Below, in pieces: positions 8,541 through 15,167 of a DNA stretch of 64,000 bases. The stretch is from a virus. The DNA lies in IMG/VR virus record IMGVR_UViG_3300032236_002285, positions 372,001-436,000 of that record, one strand, 5' to 3'. The first letter of the stretch is position 1. The number at the start of each line of letters is the position of its first letter. Made by a program: the position numbers and the translations under genes. The notes beneath the pieces are model-generated. The model saw only the letters and a program-made list of their open reading frames with translations, searched no databases and had not been told where the DNA came from.

Positions 8541-9289
8541 ACATTGAAGGTTGGTCTAAAGAAGGTCAAAGTGATGCTAGATATAAGAATTTTATCTTTG
8601 GTGAATCTGTGTTTCTTTTACCAATAAGCTACGATGGTTCTAATGATGCGGTAGAAGCAGTTCAAAAGAAAAAGAGCTTTCTTGATAATATGAGAGATTT
8701 CGCCAGACAAATGGGTAAATCTAAAGCAGAGGAAGATAAGTTTGTTCAAGATGCTGAGAAACATACACATTTTGGACCAAGTGGATACGACTGGGCTAAC
8801 CCAGCACTTAAAGTTATTCATGATAAATTAGGACAATATTACAGGAATGATAAATTAAGAGTTTGGTTCCCTAAAGATAGAGATTATGATCCTTGGGAAG
8901 GTATGGACTATCCACATAAATATAATGTAGTTGGTGATTTAGATAGACCAAATGGTGTTTATTTCCTTTCTGATATTGAGAAGTTTATTGATGATAAATA
9001 TGGTATTAAAGATGAACTATTCTATAAGTTTATTATTGATAATCAATATATTGAAGGTCGTTATTGGGAAAGAGTTTGGTCTCTTTCAACTGAAGATGAA
9101 AATGGGAAAGATACTGGAAATAAACTTCAGAAATCCAACTTTGGTCAATATGGAATGGAACCAACTGAAAACATTCTTGATATGTTGAATATCATAGAGC
9201 ATGAGTTTGGTGATGAAATTCAATCAACTGATTATGAAGGATTCCCAATCTATGTAGATTATTACAAAAAAGTAGAACCAAAATATTAA
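8534..9289 (+). CDS. Hypothetical protein, probably the 3' part of the frameshifted leader gene
   Basis: The 251 residues from the ATG at 8534 have good coding character and no recognised domain. The same frame is open upstream to about 8453, where it would fuse with the leader ORF at 8316. A restored protein would be about 320 residues with an N-terminal leader. The 2H phosphoesterase gene starts 2 nt after its stop. If the frameshift is real, this part would be expressed only by reinitiation or frameshifting. Confidence 0.6.
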   Translation: MLDIEGWSKEGQSDARYKNFIFGESVFLLPISYDGSNDAVEAVQKKKSFLDNMRDFARQMGKSKAEEDKFVQDAEKHTHFGPSGYDWANPALKVIHDKLGQYYRNDKLRVWFPKDRDYDPWEGMDYPHKYNVVGDLDRPNGVYFLSDIEKFIDDKYGIKDELFYKFIIDNQYIEGRYWERVWSLSTEDENGKDTGNKLQKSNFGQYGMEPTENILDMLNIIEHEFGDEIQSTDYEGFPIYVDYYKKVEPKY

Positions 9290-9290
9290 T

Positions 9291-9755
9291 ATGACTTATT
9301 ACTTAACATACTTAAAAGACACAATTGGCAACAATTATGTAGGAATTAATATTCCTGAAGCTATTGTTGAACCACATTTAGAAAAACTAAAAGAGATTTT
9401 AGGTGAAGAAGATTTTCAAATCTTTACACAAAATCAAAAGATGAGAGACCACGGTCACTATCATATCACCGTTATTAATGTAATGGATTGTAACCGCCTT
9501 TCAAAAGAAATGGGTATGGCTAACTTTGTTAAGTCAGTTGAACTTGCTTTTGAGTACCCAGTAGAAGATTTAGAAATGTTAGGTGTTGGTAAAGCTTCTA
9601 AGAACGATAATACGGCTTACTTTATAGTTTGTTCATCTGATAGTTTAGATGCTGTTAGAACTCGTTTTAACCTACCTAAACAAGACTTCCACGTTACTTT
9701 GGGATTCAATGCTAAGGATGTATTTGGTGTTCCAAAAAATGAGGTAATATTTTAA
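9291..9755 (+). CDS. 2H phosphoesterase-like protein
   Basis: This 154-residue protein has two H-x-T motifs, H-Y-H-I-T at about residue 57 and F-H-V-T-L-G-F at about residue 133. The spacing is typical of the 2H phosphoesterase (LigT/CPDase) fold, in which the paired histidines hydrolyse 2',3'-cyclic or 2'-5' phosphodiester bonds. Phage members of this fold act in RNA end processing or, as in Acb1, cleave cyclic oligonucleotide signals of CBASS defence. The length is close to that of T4 Acb1, but I cannot assign it to that subfamily by eye. A tRNA-end role is also possible given the nearby CCA enzyme. Confidence 0.7.
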   Translation: MTYYLTYLKDTIGNNYVGINIPEAIVEPHLEKLKEILGEEDFQIFTQNQKMRDHGHYHITVINVMDCNRLSKEMGMANFVKSVELAFEYPVEDLEMLGVGKASKNDNTAYFIVCSSDSLDAVRTRFNLPKQDFHVTLGFNAKDVFGVPKNEVIF

Positions 9756-9806
9756 AACTTTTCTTCTTTTAAAGAATAAGAAAAAATAAAAATAATAAAT
9801 TAAAAT

Positions 9807-10085
9807 ATGGAATTGTATAACTATTATAGCCTTGATGAATGTCCAGAAAGAAAGGTTATTAAAAAAAGACTAACACAACTTCAAGATGAAGGTAGAATTG
9901 AATTTGAAATAGATGGTGATGTTCTTAAATTAACTGATTTGGATTTAGATGAAAATGAAGTTGCTGAATTAATTGAAATGTTTGATAAATATGATGCTTT
10001 TCCTTATCCAGATTATGAAGAAGGATTGGATGATGAAGAAGAGGATGACGACTACTACGATAATTACGATGAAGATGATTATTAA
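9807..10085 (+). CDS. Small highly acidic protein
   Basis: This 92-residue protein has a helical N-terminal half (K-V-I-K-K-R-L-T-Q-L) and a C-terminus almost entirely of Asp, Glu and Tyr. Strongly acidic tails of this kind are seen in DNA mimics and in chaperone-like partners of basic proteins, but nothing here decides between them. It is followed by the CoaE-like kinase 13 nt downstream. Confidence 0.6.
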   Translation: MELYNYYSLDECPERKVIKKRLTQLQDEGRIEFEIDGDVLKLTDLDLDENEVAELIEMFDKYDAFPYPDYEEGLDDEEEDDDYYDNYDEDDY

Positions 10086-10097
10086 TACTTAATAAAA

Positions 10098-10682
10098 ATG
10101 ATTAAAATAGGAATTACGGGAGAAATGGGAAGCGGGAAAACCTTCTGTTCTAAGATATTTGAACAATTGGGAGTTCCTGTTTTTTATTCTGATGATATTT
10201 CAAAGTCTATAGTAAATACAAACAAAGCTTTGAAGCAAGAACTAACTCAAGAGTTTGGTAATATTTATGATGAAAATTCAATGATAGTTCCAAAACTACT
10301 AAGAGATATTGTATTTGTTAAAGGTGGTGAGCAAAAGCTAAAAATGTTGAATAAAATAATTCATCCTTATGTATTTAATGAATTTGAATTGTTCTGTAAT
10401 AAAAACTCTAGCAGTCCTTATATTATTGCTGAAACCGCACTTCTTTATGAAAGTAACATGAGAAGATATGTTGATAAAGTTATTTATGTTTGTGTAGAAG
10501 AGCAAACAAGAATCCAAAGAACATTCAAAAGAAGTGGTTATTCTGAACAAGAATATAAAGAAAGAATGAAATATCAGATTAATCCAGAAACAAAGAAAAA
10601 ACTATCAAATTTCATTATTTATAATAATGATGGTGATGATGTTAATAAACAAATTTTAGAAATACATAATACTTTAAAATAA
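10098..10682 (+). CDS. Dephospho-CoA kinase-like P-loop kinase
   Basis: This 194-residue protein has a Walker A G-E-M-G-S-G-K-T at residues 8-15 and 'YSDDISKSI' matching the DADxI region of CoaE. It also has 'AETALLYES' (the PLLFE-type motif) and 'QTRIQRTFKRSGYSEQEYKERMKYQ' in the lid region. CoaE phosphorylates dephospho-CoA; some phage relatives in this superfamily phosphorylate deoxynucleotides instead. It is last in its transcript, since a bidirectional terminator follows. Family assignment is fairly safe, substrate is not. Confidence 0.75.
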   Translation: MIKIGITGEMGSGKTFCSKIFEQLGVPVFYSDDISKSIVNTNKALKQELTQEFGNIYDENSMIVPKLLRDIVFVKGGEQKLKMLNKIIHPYVFNEFELFCNKNSSSPYIIAETALLYESNMRRYVDKVIYVCVEEQTRIQRTFKRSGYSEQEYKERMKYQINPETKKKLSNFIIYNNDGDDVNKQILEIHNTLK

Positions 10683-10712
10683 AAAAGACCAATCATTGAT
10701 TGGTCTTTTTTT
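10683..10712. terminator. Bidirectional Rho-independent terminator
   Basis: The hairpin AAGACCAATCA-ttg-TGATTGGTCTT is flanked by an A run and a T run. It separates the convergent CoaE-like gene (plus) and PiT gene (minus). Confidence 0.8.
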
Positions 10713-10724
10713 TTATTTTTAATA

Positions 10725-11786
10725 CTATCCAAATATATATCTAAATAGTAGGAATAATCCACCAGACATTACAATAGTGACAGGTAATGTTAATAACCAA
10801 GCAGATAATATAGTTTTGATTGTGTTTGTTTTTAAGTTAGTAACACCTTTGGAAGCCACCATTGAGCCAGCAATACCTGAACTTAAAATATGAGTTGTTG
10901 AAACTGGTAATTTAAACCAAGTAGATAAACCAATTGTTATAGCACCAACCAATTCAGCGGAAGCTCCTTGAGCATATGTTAGATGTGTTTTACCAATTTT
11001 CTCACCAATTGTAACAACAATTCTTTTCCAACCAATCATTGTTCCAAGACCAAGTGAAGCAGCAACCATCCACATAACCCAAGTTGGTGGGTGTGAAATC
11101 GTATCTAATGTATAAGCCGCAGGTAAGAAAGCCATTAGAATAATCATCACCAAGCCTATTCCTTTTTGTCCATCATTTCTACCGTGAAAGAATGATACTA
11201 AAGATGATGTTGTGAATAAAGTGGCTCTAATCCAAAACGGAGGTGGATTAACACCATCCGGTTCTTCAAATACATCTTTTCTTTTAACTACTTTTCTCAA
11301 GAACCACATTAGGAAGATAACTAAGCTGAAACCTAAAAGTGGTGATAAAACTAATGCTTTACCTATATCAATTGCTTTACCCCAATTAACTACATCAATA
11401 CCAGAATATAATGAGTAACCAACACCAACACCAAGTATTGAACCTATAAGAGTGTGAGATGATGAGGCGGGAATACCTTTATACCATGTGATTAGATTCC
11501 AGAAGATAGCAGTTGTGAGTAGAGCTGTAACCATCTGAATAACATGAGATGTGTTAGCATCTGTTAAAATTTCCTTTGGTATAAGACCAACGATTGCCAT
11601 TGTAACACCAACGCCACCAGTTATCAGACCTAGAAAGTTCATAAGACCTGACCAAACAACGGCTGTTGTTGGTTTAAGAGATTTTGTATAAATTACCGTT
11701 GCTACGGCATTTGCTGTGTCGTGAAATCCATTAACGAATTCATAAGCACAGGCTAATAATAGAAATAATACTAATAAGAATGTCAT
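10725..11786 (-). CDS. PiT-family inorganic phosphate transporter
   Basis: This 353-residue polytopic membrane protein carries PiT signatures: 'NGFHDTANAVAT' near the N-terminus (variant of GANDVANA), 'HGRNDGQKGIG' in the centre, and 'PVSTTHILSSGIAGS' near the C-terminus. About ten hydrophobic segments are visible. The family imports phosphate by ion symport. The gene lies 12 nt downstream of the DUF2490 barrel gene on the same strand, a pairing I recall from Bacteroidota genomes. In a phage this would be an auxiliary metabolic gene that feeds phosphate into nucleotide synthesis. Confidence 0.88.
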   Translation of the reverse strand: MTFLLVLFLLLACAYEFVNGFHDTANAVATVIYTKSLKPTTAVVWSGLMNFLGLITGGVGVTMAIVGLIPKEILTDANTSHVIQMVTALLTTAIFWNLITWYKGIPASSSHTLIGSILGVGVGYSLYSGIDVVNWGKAIDIGKALVLSPLLGFSLVIFLMWFLRKVVKRKDVFEEPDGVNPPPFWIRATLFTTSSLVSFFHGRNDGQKGIGLVMIILMAFLPAAYTLDTISHPPTWVMWMVAASLGLGTMIGWKRIVVTIGEKIGKTHLTYAQGASAELVGAITIGLSTWFKLPVSTTHILSSGIAGSMVASKGVTNLKTNTIKTILSAWLLTLPVTIVMSGGLFLLFRYIFG

Positions 11787-11798
11787 AATTTATTGTTT

Positions 11799-12638
11799 TT
11801 ATTTTTTAGTGAAAATTTTATTAAAGTTTTCAAATATAATGTATGCTTGTAAGATATTATTTTTTTCTAAATAATCAATAGTACCATATCTATTAGCATA
11901 TTGTAGACCATAACCTAACTCGAATCTCATAGGAACAGACATTTTTGGTTTATAACCTAATAAACAGAATGTTCTATTTTGGTCCCAAATTTTATTATCA
12001 GCTACATTCTTACCAACTGAGATAAACATCTCATTCCAAGTAGTTATATAAAATGTATTATCTTCTAACTTTTTATGATTTAGAGGAACAATTGCTCTTA
12101 CAAAATATCTAATTCTTCCTTTTTGAGCACTTGGTAAGTAATCATCACCTAATGAATATCCTAAACCCGTAGATGTATTATCAACCTTGTTACCCATAAA
12201 TCTATATTCAAATCTATACCTTTGATCAATAATAACTCTACCGATCTTATTACTTAATGTTACTTGAGGACATATTCTAAACTCTGGTTGGATCTTTGGC
12301 TTTCCACCACCTTCTAAAGAAGATGTATAAGTTTCCCAGAATCCAATAGGAGAAAGAGAAAATCTAACATTATCATTTAATTGATAATGAACCCATGGTC
12401 TATAAACATGTTGATATGGGTTCTCAAATATGTTTTTTGAAGTAGATAGATTACTTGGATCAGAACATCTGCGATATTGATAATCTAATTGCCACTTCCA
12501 TTTGTTTTTGATACTACCATTGATAACCGTCTCTGTCCAAAAAGAGTAACGATTAAATGATTGTCTTGTACTTTGTGCGTTTGATGCTATTGAAATTAAC
12601 AATAAAGCAACAACTAATAGTTTTTTCATTTTTTTCAT
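11799..12638 (-). CDS. DUF2490-type outer-membrane beta-barrel protein
   Basis: This 279-residue protein has a typical signal peptide (basic start, LLVVALLLISIA core, cleavage after NAQ). Many alternating aromatic/polar strands follow, and it ends near an aromatic residue, as in DUF2490 barrels. It is probably an outer-membrane channel or accessory protein for the adjacent phosphate permease. Two possible starts lie three codons apart (M-K-K-M-K-K); I took the first. It was probably acquired from the host together with the PiT gene. Confidence 0.75.
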   Translation of the reverse strand: MKKMKKLLVVALLLISIASNAQSTRQSFNRYSFWTETVINGSIKNKWKWQLDYQYRRCSDPSNLSTSKNIFENPYQHVYRPWVHYQLNDNVRFSLSPIGFWETYTSSLEGGGKPKIQPEFRICPQVTLSNKIGRVIIDQRYRFEYRFMGNKVDNTSTGLGYSLGDDYLPSAQKGRIRYFVRAIVPLNHKKLEDNTFYITTWNEMFISVGKNVADNKIWDQNRTFCLLGYKPKMSVPMRFELGYGLQYANRYGTIDYLEKNNILQAYIIFENFNKIFTKK

Positions 12639-12696
12639 TTTTATTTTTATAATCTATATATGATGTGTATTATTTACTATTTTATAAAAAAATCAG

Positions 12697-12767
12697 TTAA
12701 CAATTTGATAACTATTAATTAATATCGATATCTATTGAGTTTCACTCTATTATTATCAAATTGTTAA
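12697..12767. repeat. 15-bp perfect inverted repeat around an AT-rich core
   Basis: TTAACAATTTGATAA at 12697-12711 is mirrored exactly by TTATCAAATTGTTAA at 12753-12767. The 41-nt spacer contains ATATCGATAT. It may be an operator pair, a DNA-loop site or an origin-like element. It lies too far upstream of the genes to be a terminator. Confidence 0.6.
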
Positions 12768-12798
12768 GTTTATTTGTTATAGAAATTATTATCATAAA

Positions 12799-12830
12799 TT
12801 TGTCTAATTGAAAAATCTTTCGTATCTTTG
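12799..12830 (+). promoter_or_regulatory. Bacteroidota-type promoter (upstream of pair)
   Basis: TTTG (12799-12802), a 20-nt spacer and TATCTTTG (12823-12830) match the Bacteroidota housekeeping consensus TTTG-N19/20-TAnnTTTG. It points to the gene at 12965. Confidence 0.7.
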
Positions 12831-12889
12831 TATTCACAAAGGACGGGAACTAAGTAAGAGAAAAATAAAATAAAAAATCTCTTAAAAAT

Positions 12890-12920
12890 TTTGACAGAAT
12901 AAAAAAGTTCCTTATCTTTG
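12890..12920 (+). promoter_or_regulatory. Bacteroidota-type promoter (downstream of pair)
   Basis: TTTG (12890-12893), a 19-nt spacer and TATCTTTG (12913-12920) are a perfect match to the host consensus. It lies 44 nt before the ATG at 12965. Together with the upstream copy it predicts strong expression. Confidence 0.78.
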
Positions 12921-12964
12921 TATAACAAATCAGATAAATAACCACTACTAAAAATAAAAATATT

Positions 12965-13588
12965 ATGGCTACAAACTTATTCGCAAAAGCTAAAAAATCA
13001 GCACCAGCTAAAACAACTAAAGCTAAAGACCAGAAGGTTCGTCTTACCGTTGAAGACGCTAACTTCTTCGCTAATGTTCAAAAACTTGAAGAATTGAACG
13101 ACCAGATGAAAGCTGCTAAAGCTAAAGCTGATATGATTTCTGATGAAATTCGTGATGTGGCTAAAGAAGCTTGGCTTAAACAATACGAAACAACTGGTAA
13201 AAACCCTGAGTCAGTTATGGTTTGCCAAGAAAGTGGCTTAGATGTGGCTCAACTTATGTTTGTACCTACTGACAAGTATATTACAATCACTGAAGCTCGT
13301 GCTGAAGAACTTCGTGAAGCATATGGTGATGAAATCGTTACAGAAGATACAACTTTTGGATTCGATGCCACTATGATTGAAAAATATGGAGAAATTCTTT
13401 CTCGCCTTATTGAAGAATCTAATGAGATTGATGAAAAAGATAAGGAAAAAATTATCACTGCTAAAACTTCATACTCTGTTGCTAAAGGTACTATTGATAA
13501 CTTTACTAAGTATGGTGATGTAAACGAAGTGATGGATGCTGTAAAACCAGTAGTAGCACTTAAAAACGTAGAAATTATCAAAGGATAA
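12965..13588 (+). CDS. Highly expressed hypothetical protein
   Basis: This 207-residue protein has a Lys/Ala-rich N-terminus (AKAKKSAPAKTTKAKDQK), a helical coiled-coil-like segment (residues ~30-75) and an alpha/beta C-terminal part. Two tandem host-type promoters precede it. Its codons are richer in C-ending forms (cgt, ctt, acc, aac) than the neighbours, which fits high expression. The basic tail could bind nucleic acid, but I do not recognise the family. The tRNA pair follows within 50 nt and may be co-transcribed. Confidence 0.7.
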   Translation: MATNLFAKAKKSAPAKTTKAKDQKVRLTVEDANFFANVQKLEELNDQMKAAKAKADMISDEIRDVAKEAWLKQYETTGKNPESVMVCQESGLDVAQLMFVPTDKYITITEARAEELREAYGDEIVTEDTTFGFDATMIEKYGEILSRLIEESNEIDEKDKEKIITAKTSYSVAKGTIDNFTKYGDVNEVMDAVKPVVALKNVEIIKG

Positions 13589-13598
13589 TAAACTTTAT

Positions 13599-13629
13599 GA
13601 AAGTGAGAGAATATACATCTTTCACTTTC
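13599..13629 (+). other. Hairpin between the 12965 gene and the tRNAs
   Basis: GAAAGTGA (13599-13606) pairs with TCACTTTC (13622-13629) around a 15-nt loop, without a T run. It may be a processing or stability element separating the mRNA from the tRNAs. Confidence 0.4.
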
Positions 13630-13635
13630 AAACCT

Positions 13636-13721
13636 GGCCGGGTGGTGGAACTGGTAGACACGCAGGACTTAAAATCCTGTGGACCGAAAGGTCCGTGCGG
13701 GTTCGATTCCCGCCCCGGCTA
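13636..13721 (+). tRNA. tRNA-Leu (anticodon TAA)
   Basis: The acceptor stem GGCCGGG pairs with CCCGGCT (one G-U). The loop ACTTAAAAT places anticodon TAA. A long variable arm (GGACC-gaaa-GGTCC), typical of leucine tRNA, and a T-arm GCGGG-TTCGATT-CCCGC are present. CCA is not encoded after the discriminator A. Confidence 0.92.
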
Positions 13722-13734
13722 CAAAAAAATATAT

Positions 13735-13806
13735 GGTTCCATCGTTCAAAGGATAGGACATCTGCCTTCTAAGCAGAGAATCTAGGTTCGATTCCTAGTG
13801 GGACTA
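13735..13806 (+). tRNA. tRNA-Arg (anticodon TCT)
   Basis: The acceptor GGTTCCA pairs with TGGGACT with G-U pairs. The anticodon arm TCTGC-CTTCTAA-GCAGA gives TCT (reads AGA), and the T-arm is CTAGG-TTCGATT-CCTAG. CCA is not encoded. AGA is the favoured arginine codon in these genes, so the tRNA fits the codon use. Confidence 0.92.
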
Positions 13807-13810
13807 CTAA

Positions 13811-13841
13811 AAAAAAGAGACACTTAAAGTGTCTCTTTTTC
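13811..13841. terminator. Bidirectional terminator after the tRNA pair
   Basis: AGAGACACT-taa-AGTGTCTCT is flanked by an A run and a T run. On the minus strand it overlaps the last codons of the HNH gene, so it terminates both the tRNA and HNH transcripts. Confidence 0.8.
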
Positions 13842-14360
13842 TTTTATTTCATGGTGTATCTCTCTGTGACAATTAGCACAAACTAATATACACTTATCCA
13901 ATTCATTTTTTATTCTATCATCAAACTTATACTTCTTTAGATTTGATGGATTGAAATCTTTCTCATTTGGATCTAAATGATGAAAATCTAAAGCACCTTG
14001 GTACTTATTATACCCACATCTTGAACAACAACCACCTTTATAATCTATCATTTGAGATTTAATTTTTCTATTTCTTTCCATAGTTTGCTCGGTTGTACAA
14101 CTTTTACAATATGTTGCGCTATTTGCCTTACCTCTTCTCTGATGAAAGTTTTCAGTTTTAACATCACACTTACATCTTGGACAAAATCTTGTTTCACCAT
14201 ATTCGGTCTTTTCTAAAAATTTAAATGTTTTATAAGATGATTTTAATGAATACTTATCTTTCCAGTATCTAATAGTTGTTAATGACTTCCCAGTTAGTTT
14301 ACAAATTTTATTTAACGAAAGACCCTCTTGTAGGTATTTTTCTAATACTTCTTTTTCCAT
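13824..14360 (-). CDS. HNH endonuclease (probable free-standing homing nuclease)
   Basis: This 178-residue protein has an N-terminal helix-turn-helix-like part ('LSLNKICKLTGKSLTTIRYWKDKY'), two CxxC pairs (C-P-R-C, C-K-S-C) and a zinc-linked HNH core. The core shows C-S-R-C, then D-F-H-H-L-D-P, then C-A-N-C-H-R-E-I-H-H. HNH enzymes of this layout nick or cut DNA and often spread as selfish elements. Its place beside tRNA genes, convergent to them, fits an inserted homing gene. Confidence 0.85.
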   Translation of the reverse strand: MEKEVLEKYLQEGLSLNKICKLTGKSLTTIRYWKDKYSLKSSYKTFKFLEKTEYGETRFCPRCKCDVKTENFHQRRGKANSATYCKSCTTEQTMERNRKIKSQMIDYKGGCCSRCGYNKYQGALDFHHLDPNEKDFNPSNLKKYKFDDRIKNELDKCILVCANCHREIHHEIKEKETL

Positions 14361-14396
14361 AGTTTAGTGTATTTTATTTTTATTTTATCCTTTTAA

Positions 14397-14410
14397 CTAT
14401 ATATTAAAAA
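14397..14410 (-). promoter_or_regulatory. Phage-type promoter motif (TTTTTAATATATAG) for the HNH gene
   Basis: On the minus strand this matches the recurring TTTAATATATA motif. It lies 36 nt upstream of the HNH start. Confidence 0.45.
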
Positions 14411-14425
14411 ATATTTTTCCTTTTT

Positions 14426-14457
14426 CTTGTTTTATAAACTTTCTCGCTTTATATTTG
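14426..14457 (+). promoter_or_regulatory. Bacteroidota-type promoter
   Basis: CTTG (14426-14429), a 20-nt spacer and TATATTTG (14450-14457) match the host consensus with one change in the upstream box. It lies 28 nt before the gene at 14486. Confidence 0.6.
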
Positions 14458-14485
14458 TAAAACAATTCAGAACAATAAAAGAAAT

Positions 14486-14752
14486 ATGAAACGAATTAAT
14501 TTAGTATTACTTTTTGGTGCTATGCTTGTTTTTAGCTTAGGTTATATGACATCCCGTGTTATGTACACACCAGATAACTATACTAGAGTTATGTTTGAGA
14601 ATGACTCATTGAGGTTTACTAATCTTCAAAAAGATAGTACCATCTTTGAAATCTCAGAAGAAAAGTTATACTTCTCAACTCAGCTTGATGAAATGTATGA
14701 TGAGCTTGAATTTAAAAATAAAGAAATTGATTCATTGAGTAAAAAAAAGTAA
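14486..14752 (+). CDS. Small membrane-anchored coiled-coil protein
   Basis: This 88-residue protein has one N-terminal membrane segment (L-V-L-L-F-G-A-M-L-V-F-S-L-G-Y) and a charged, helical remainder ending K-N-K-E-I-D-S-L-S-K-K-K. The layout is compatible with an inner-membrane spanin-like protein or a host-membrane effector, but no partner gene is seen. It has its own host-type promoter, which argues for early or middle expression. Confidence 0.6.
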   Translation: MKRINLVLLFGAMLVFSLGYMTSRVMYTPDNYTRVMFENDSLRFTNLQKDSTIFEISEEKLYFSTQLDEMYDELEFKNKEIDSLSKKK

Positions 14753-14820
14753 GTGTGCCTCGTCAAGCCTCTTGTCTTGAACAACGTAACGAGTGGGGAA
14801 GGTTAACACTGACGCACCCA
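14752..14820 (+). ncRNA. Possible structured RNA before the tRNA-Met gene
   Basis: This gene-free stretch is GC-richer than its surroundings. AGTGT (14752-14756) can pair with ACACT (14806-14810). Inside, CTCGT/ACGAG (14759-14763, 14789-14793) and CAAG/CTTG (14764-14767, 14776-14779) stack with a 9-nt bulge. It is directly upstream of a tRNA. It may be a degenerate tRNA or a small regulatory RNA. Confidence 0.4.
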
Positions 14821-14823
14821 ATC

Positions 14824-14897
14824 GGTCCCTTAGCTCAGTTGGTTAGAGCAACTCGCTCATAACGAGAAGGTCGGTGGTTCGAGCCCGCCAGGGACCA
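14824..14897 (+). tRNA. tRNA with CAT anticodon (Met or Ile2)
   Basis: The acceptor GGTCCCT pairs fully with AGGGACC. The D-arm is GCTC-AGTTGGTTA-GAGC, the anticodon loop CTCATAA gives CAT, and the T-arm is GGTGG-TTCGAGC-CCGCC. CCA is not encoded. It could be elongator Met or lysidine-modified Ile2; the sequence alone does not decide. Confidence 0.92.
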
Positions 14898-14916
14898 CAA
14901 AAAAAAAGAGTTAACT

Positions 14917-15099
14917 ATGGATTTCATGTTTACAAAAGAACAGATTGATATTTTGAAGCAACTACAAAAAAAATATCCAAATGATATGGAGTATGGTGCT
15001 TCTATAAGGTCGAAATTTATAGATGAATCTTTTACAAGAGCAATTCCAAATGATATGGAACTTGGAAAAGAATTCAGAAAAATATTTCAAAATTTATAA
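14917..15099 (+). CDS. Small hypothetical protein with an internal duplication
   Basis: This 60-residue protein contains two copies of a short motif, Y-P-N-D-M-E-Y-G-x-S-I-R (residues ~20-31) and I-P-N-D-M-E-L-G-K-E-F-R (residues ~44-55). It starts 19 nt after the tRNA-Met gene and may be co-transcribed with it. The function is unknown. Confidence 0.5.
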   Translation: MDFMFTKEQIDILKQLQKKYPNDMEYGASIRSKFIDESFTRAIPNDMELGKEFRKIFQNL

Positions 15100-15106
15100 A
15101 ATAAAT

Positions 15107-15137
15107 TTTGTTAGTTCAAAAAAAGTTACTACATTTG
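15107..15137 (+). promoter_or_regulatory. Bacteroidota-type promoter
   Basis: TTTG (15107-15110), a 19-nt spacer and TACATTTG (15130-15137) are an exact host consensus match, 30 nt before the AAA+ gene at 15168. Confidence 0.75.
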
Positions 15138-15167
15138 TATAAATAATTAAAAACAAAAAAATCAGAT

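Larger units (their letters stand above)
12639..12964. other. Divergent regulatory region between the DUF2490 gene and the 12965 gene
   Basis: This 326-bp AT-rich region has no gene. It holds a 15-bp inverted repeat (12697-12711 and 12753-12767), a 10-bp palindrome ATATCGATAT (12722-12731), and two tandem plus-strand host-type promoters. It also holds a short TAAGAGA...TCTCTTA hairpin near 12855-12885 between the promoters. A phage-type ATATATAG variant faces the minus strand near 12655-12662. Confidence 0.6.

Noticed and set aside
10725-12638. The transporter pair as evidence that the window is a bacterial chromosome or prophage edge
   Set aside because: Phage-type genes with the same composition and overlapping organisation lie on both sides, and no integrase or attachment site is seen.
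13249-13581. A 110-residue minus-strand ORF antisense to the 12965 gene
   Set aside because: Ser/Ile-rich product with no start context or promoter; the plus-strand gene has tandem promoters and good codon use.
13597-13785. A 62-residue plus-strand ORF over the tRNA-Leu and tRNA-Arg genes
   Set aside because: It lies entirely on tRNA-Leu and part of tRNA-Arg and reads through their stems; it is a shadow of the RNA genes.
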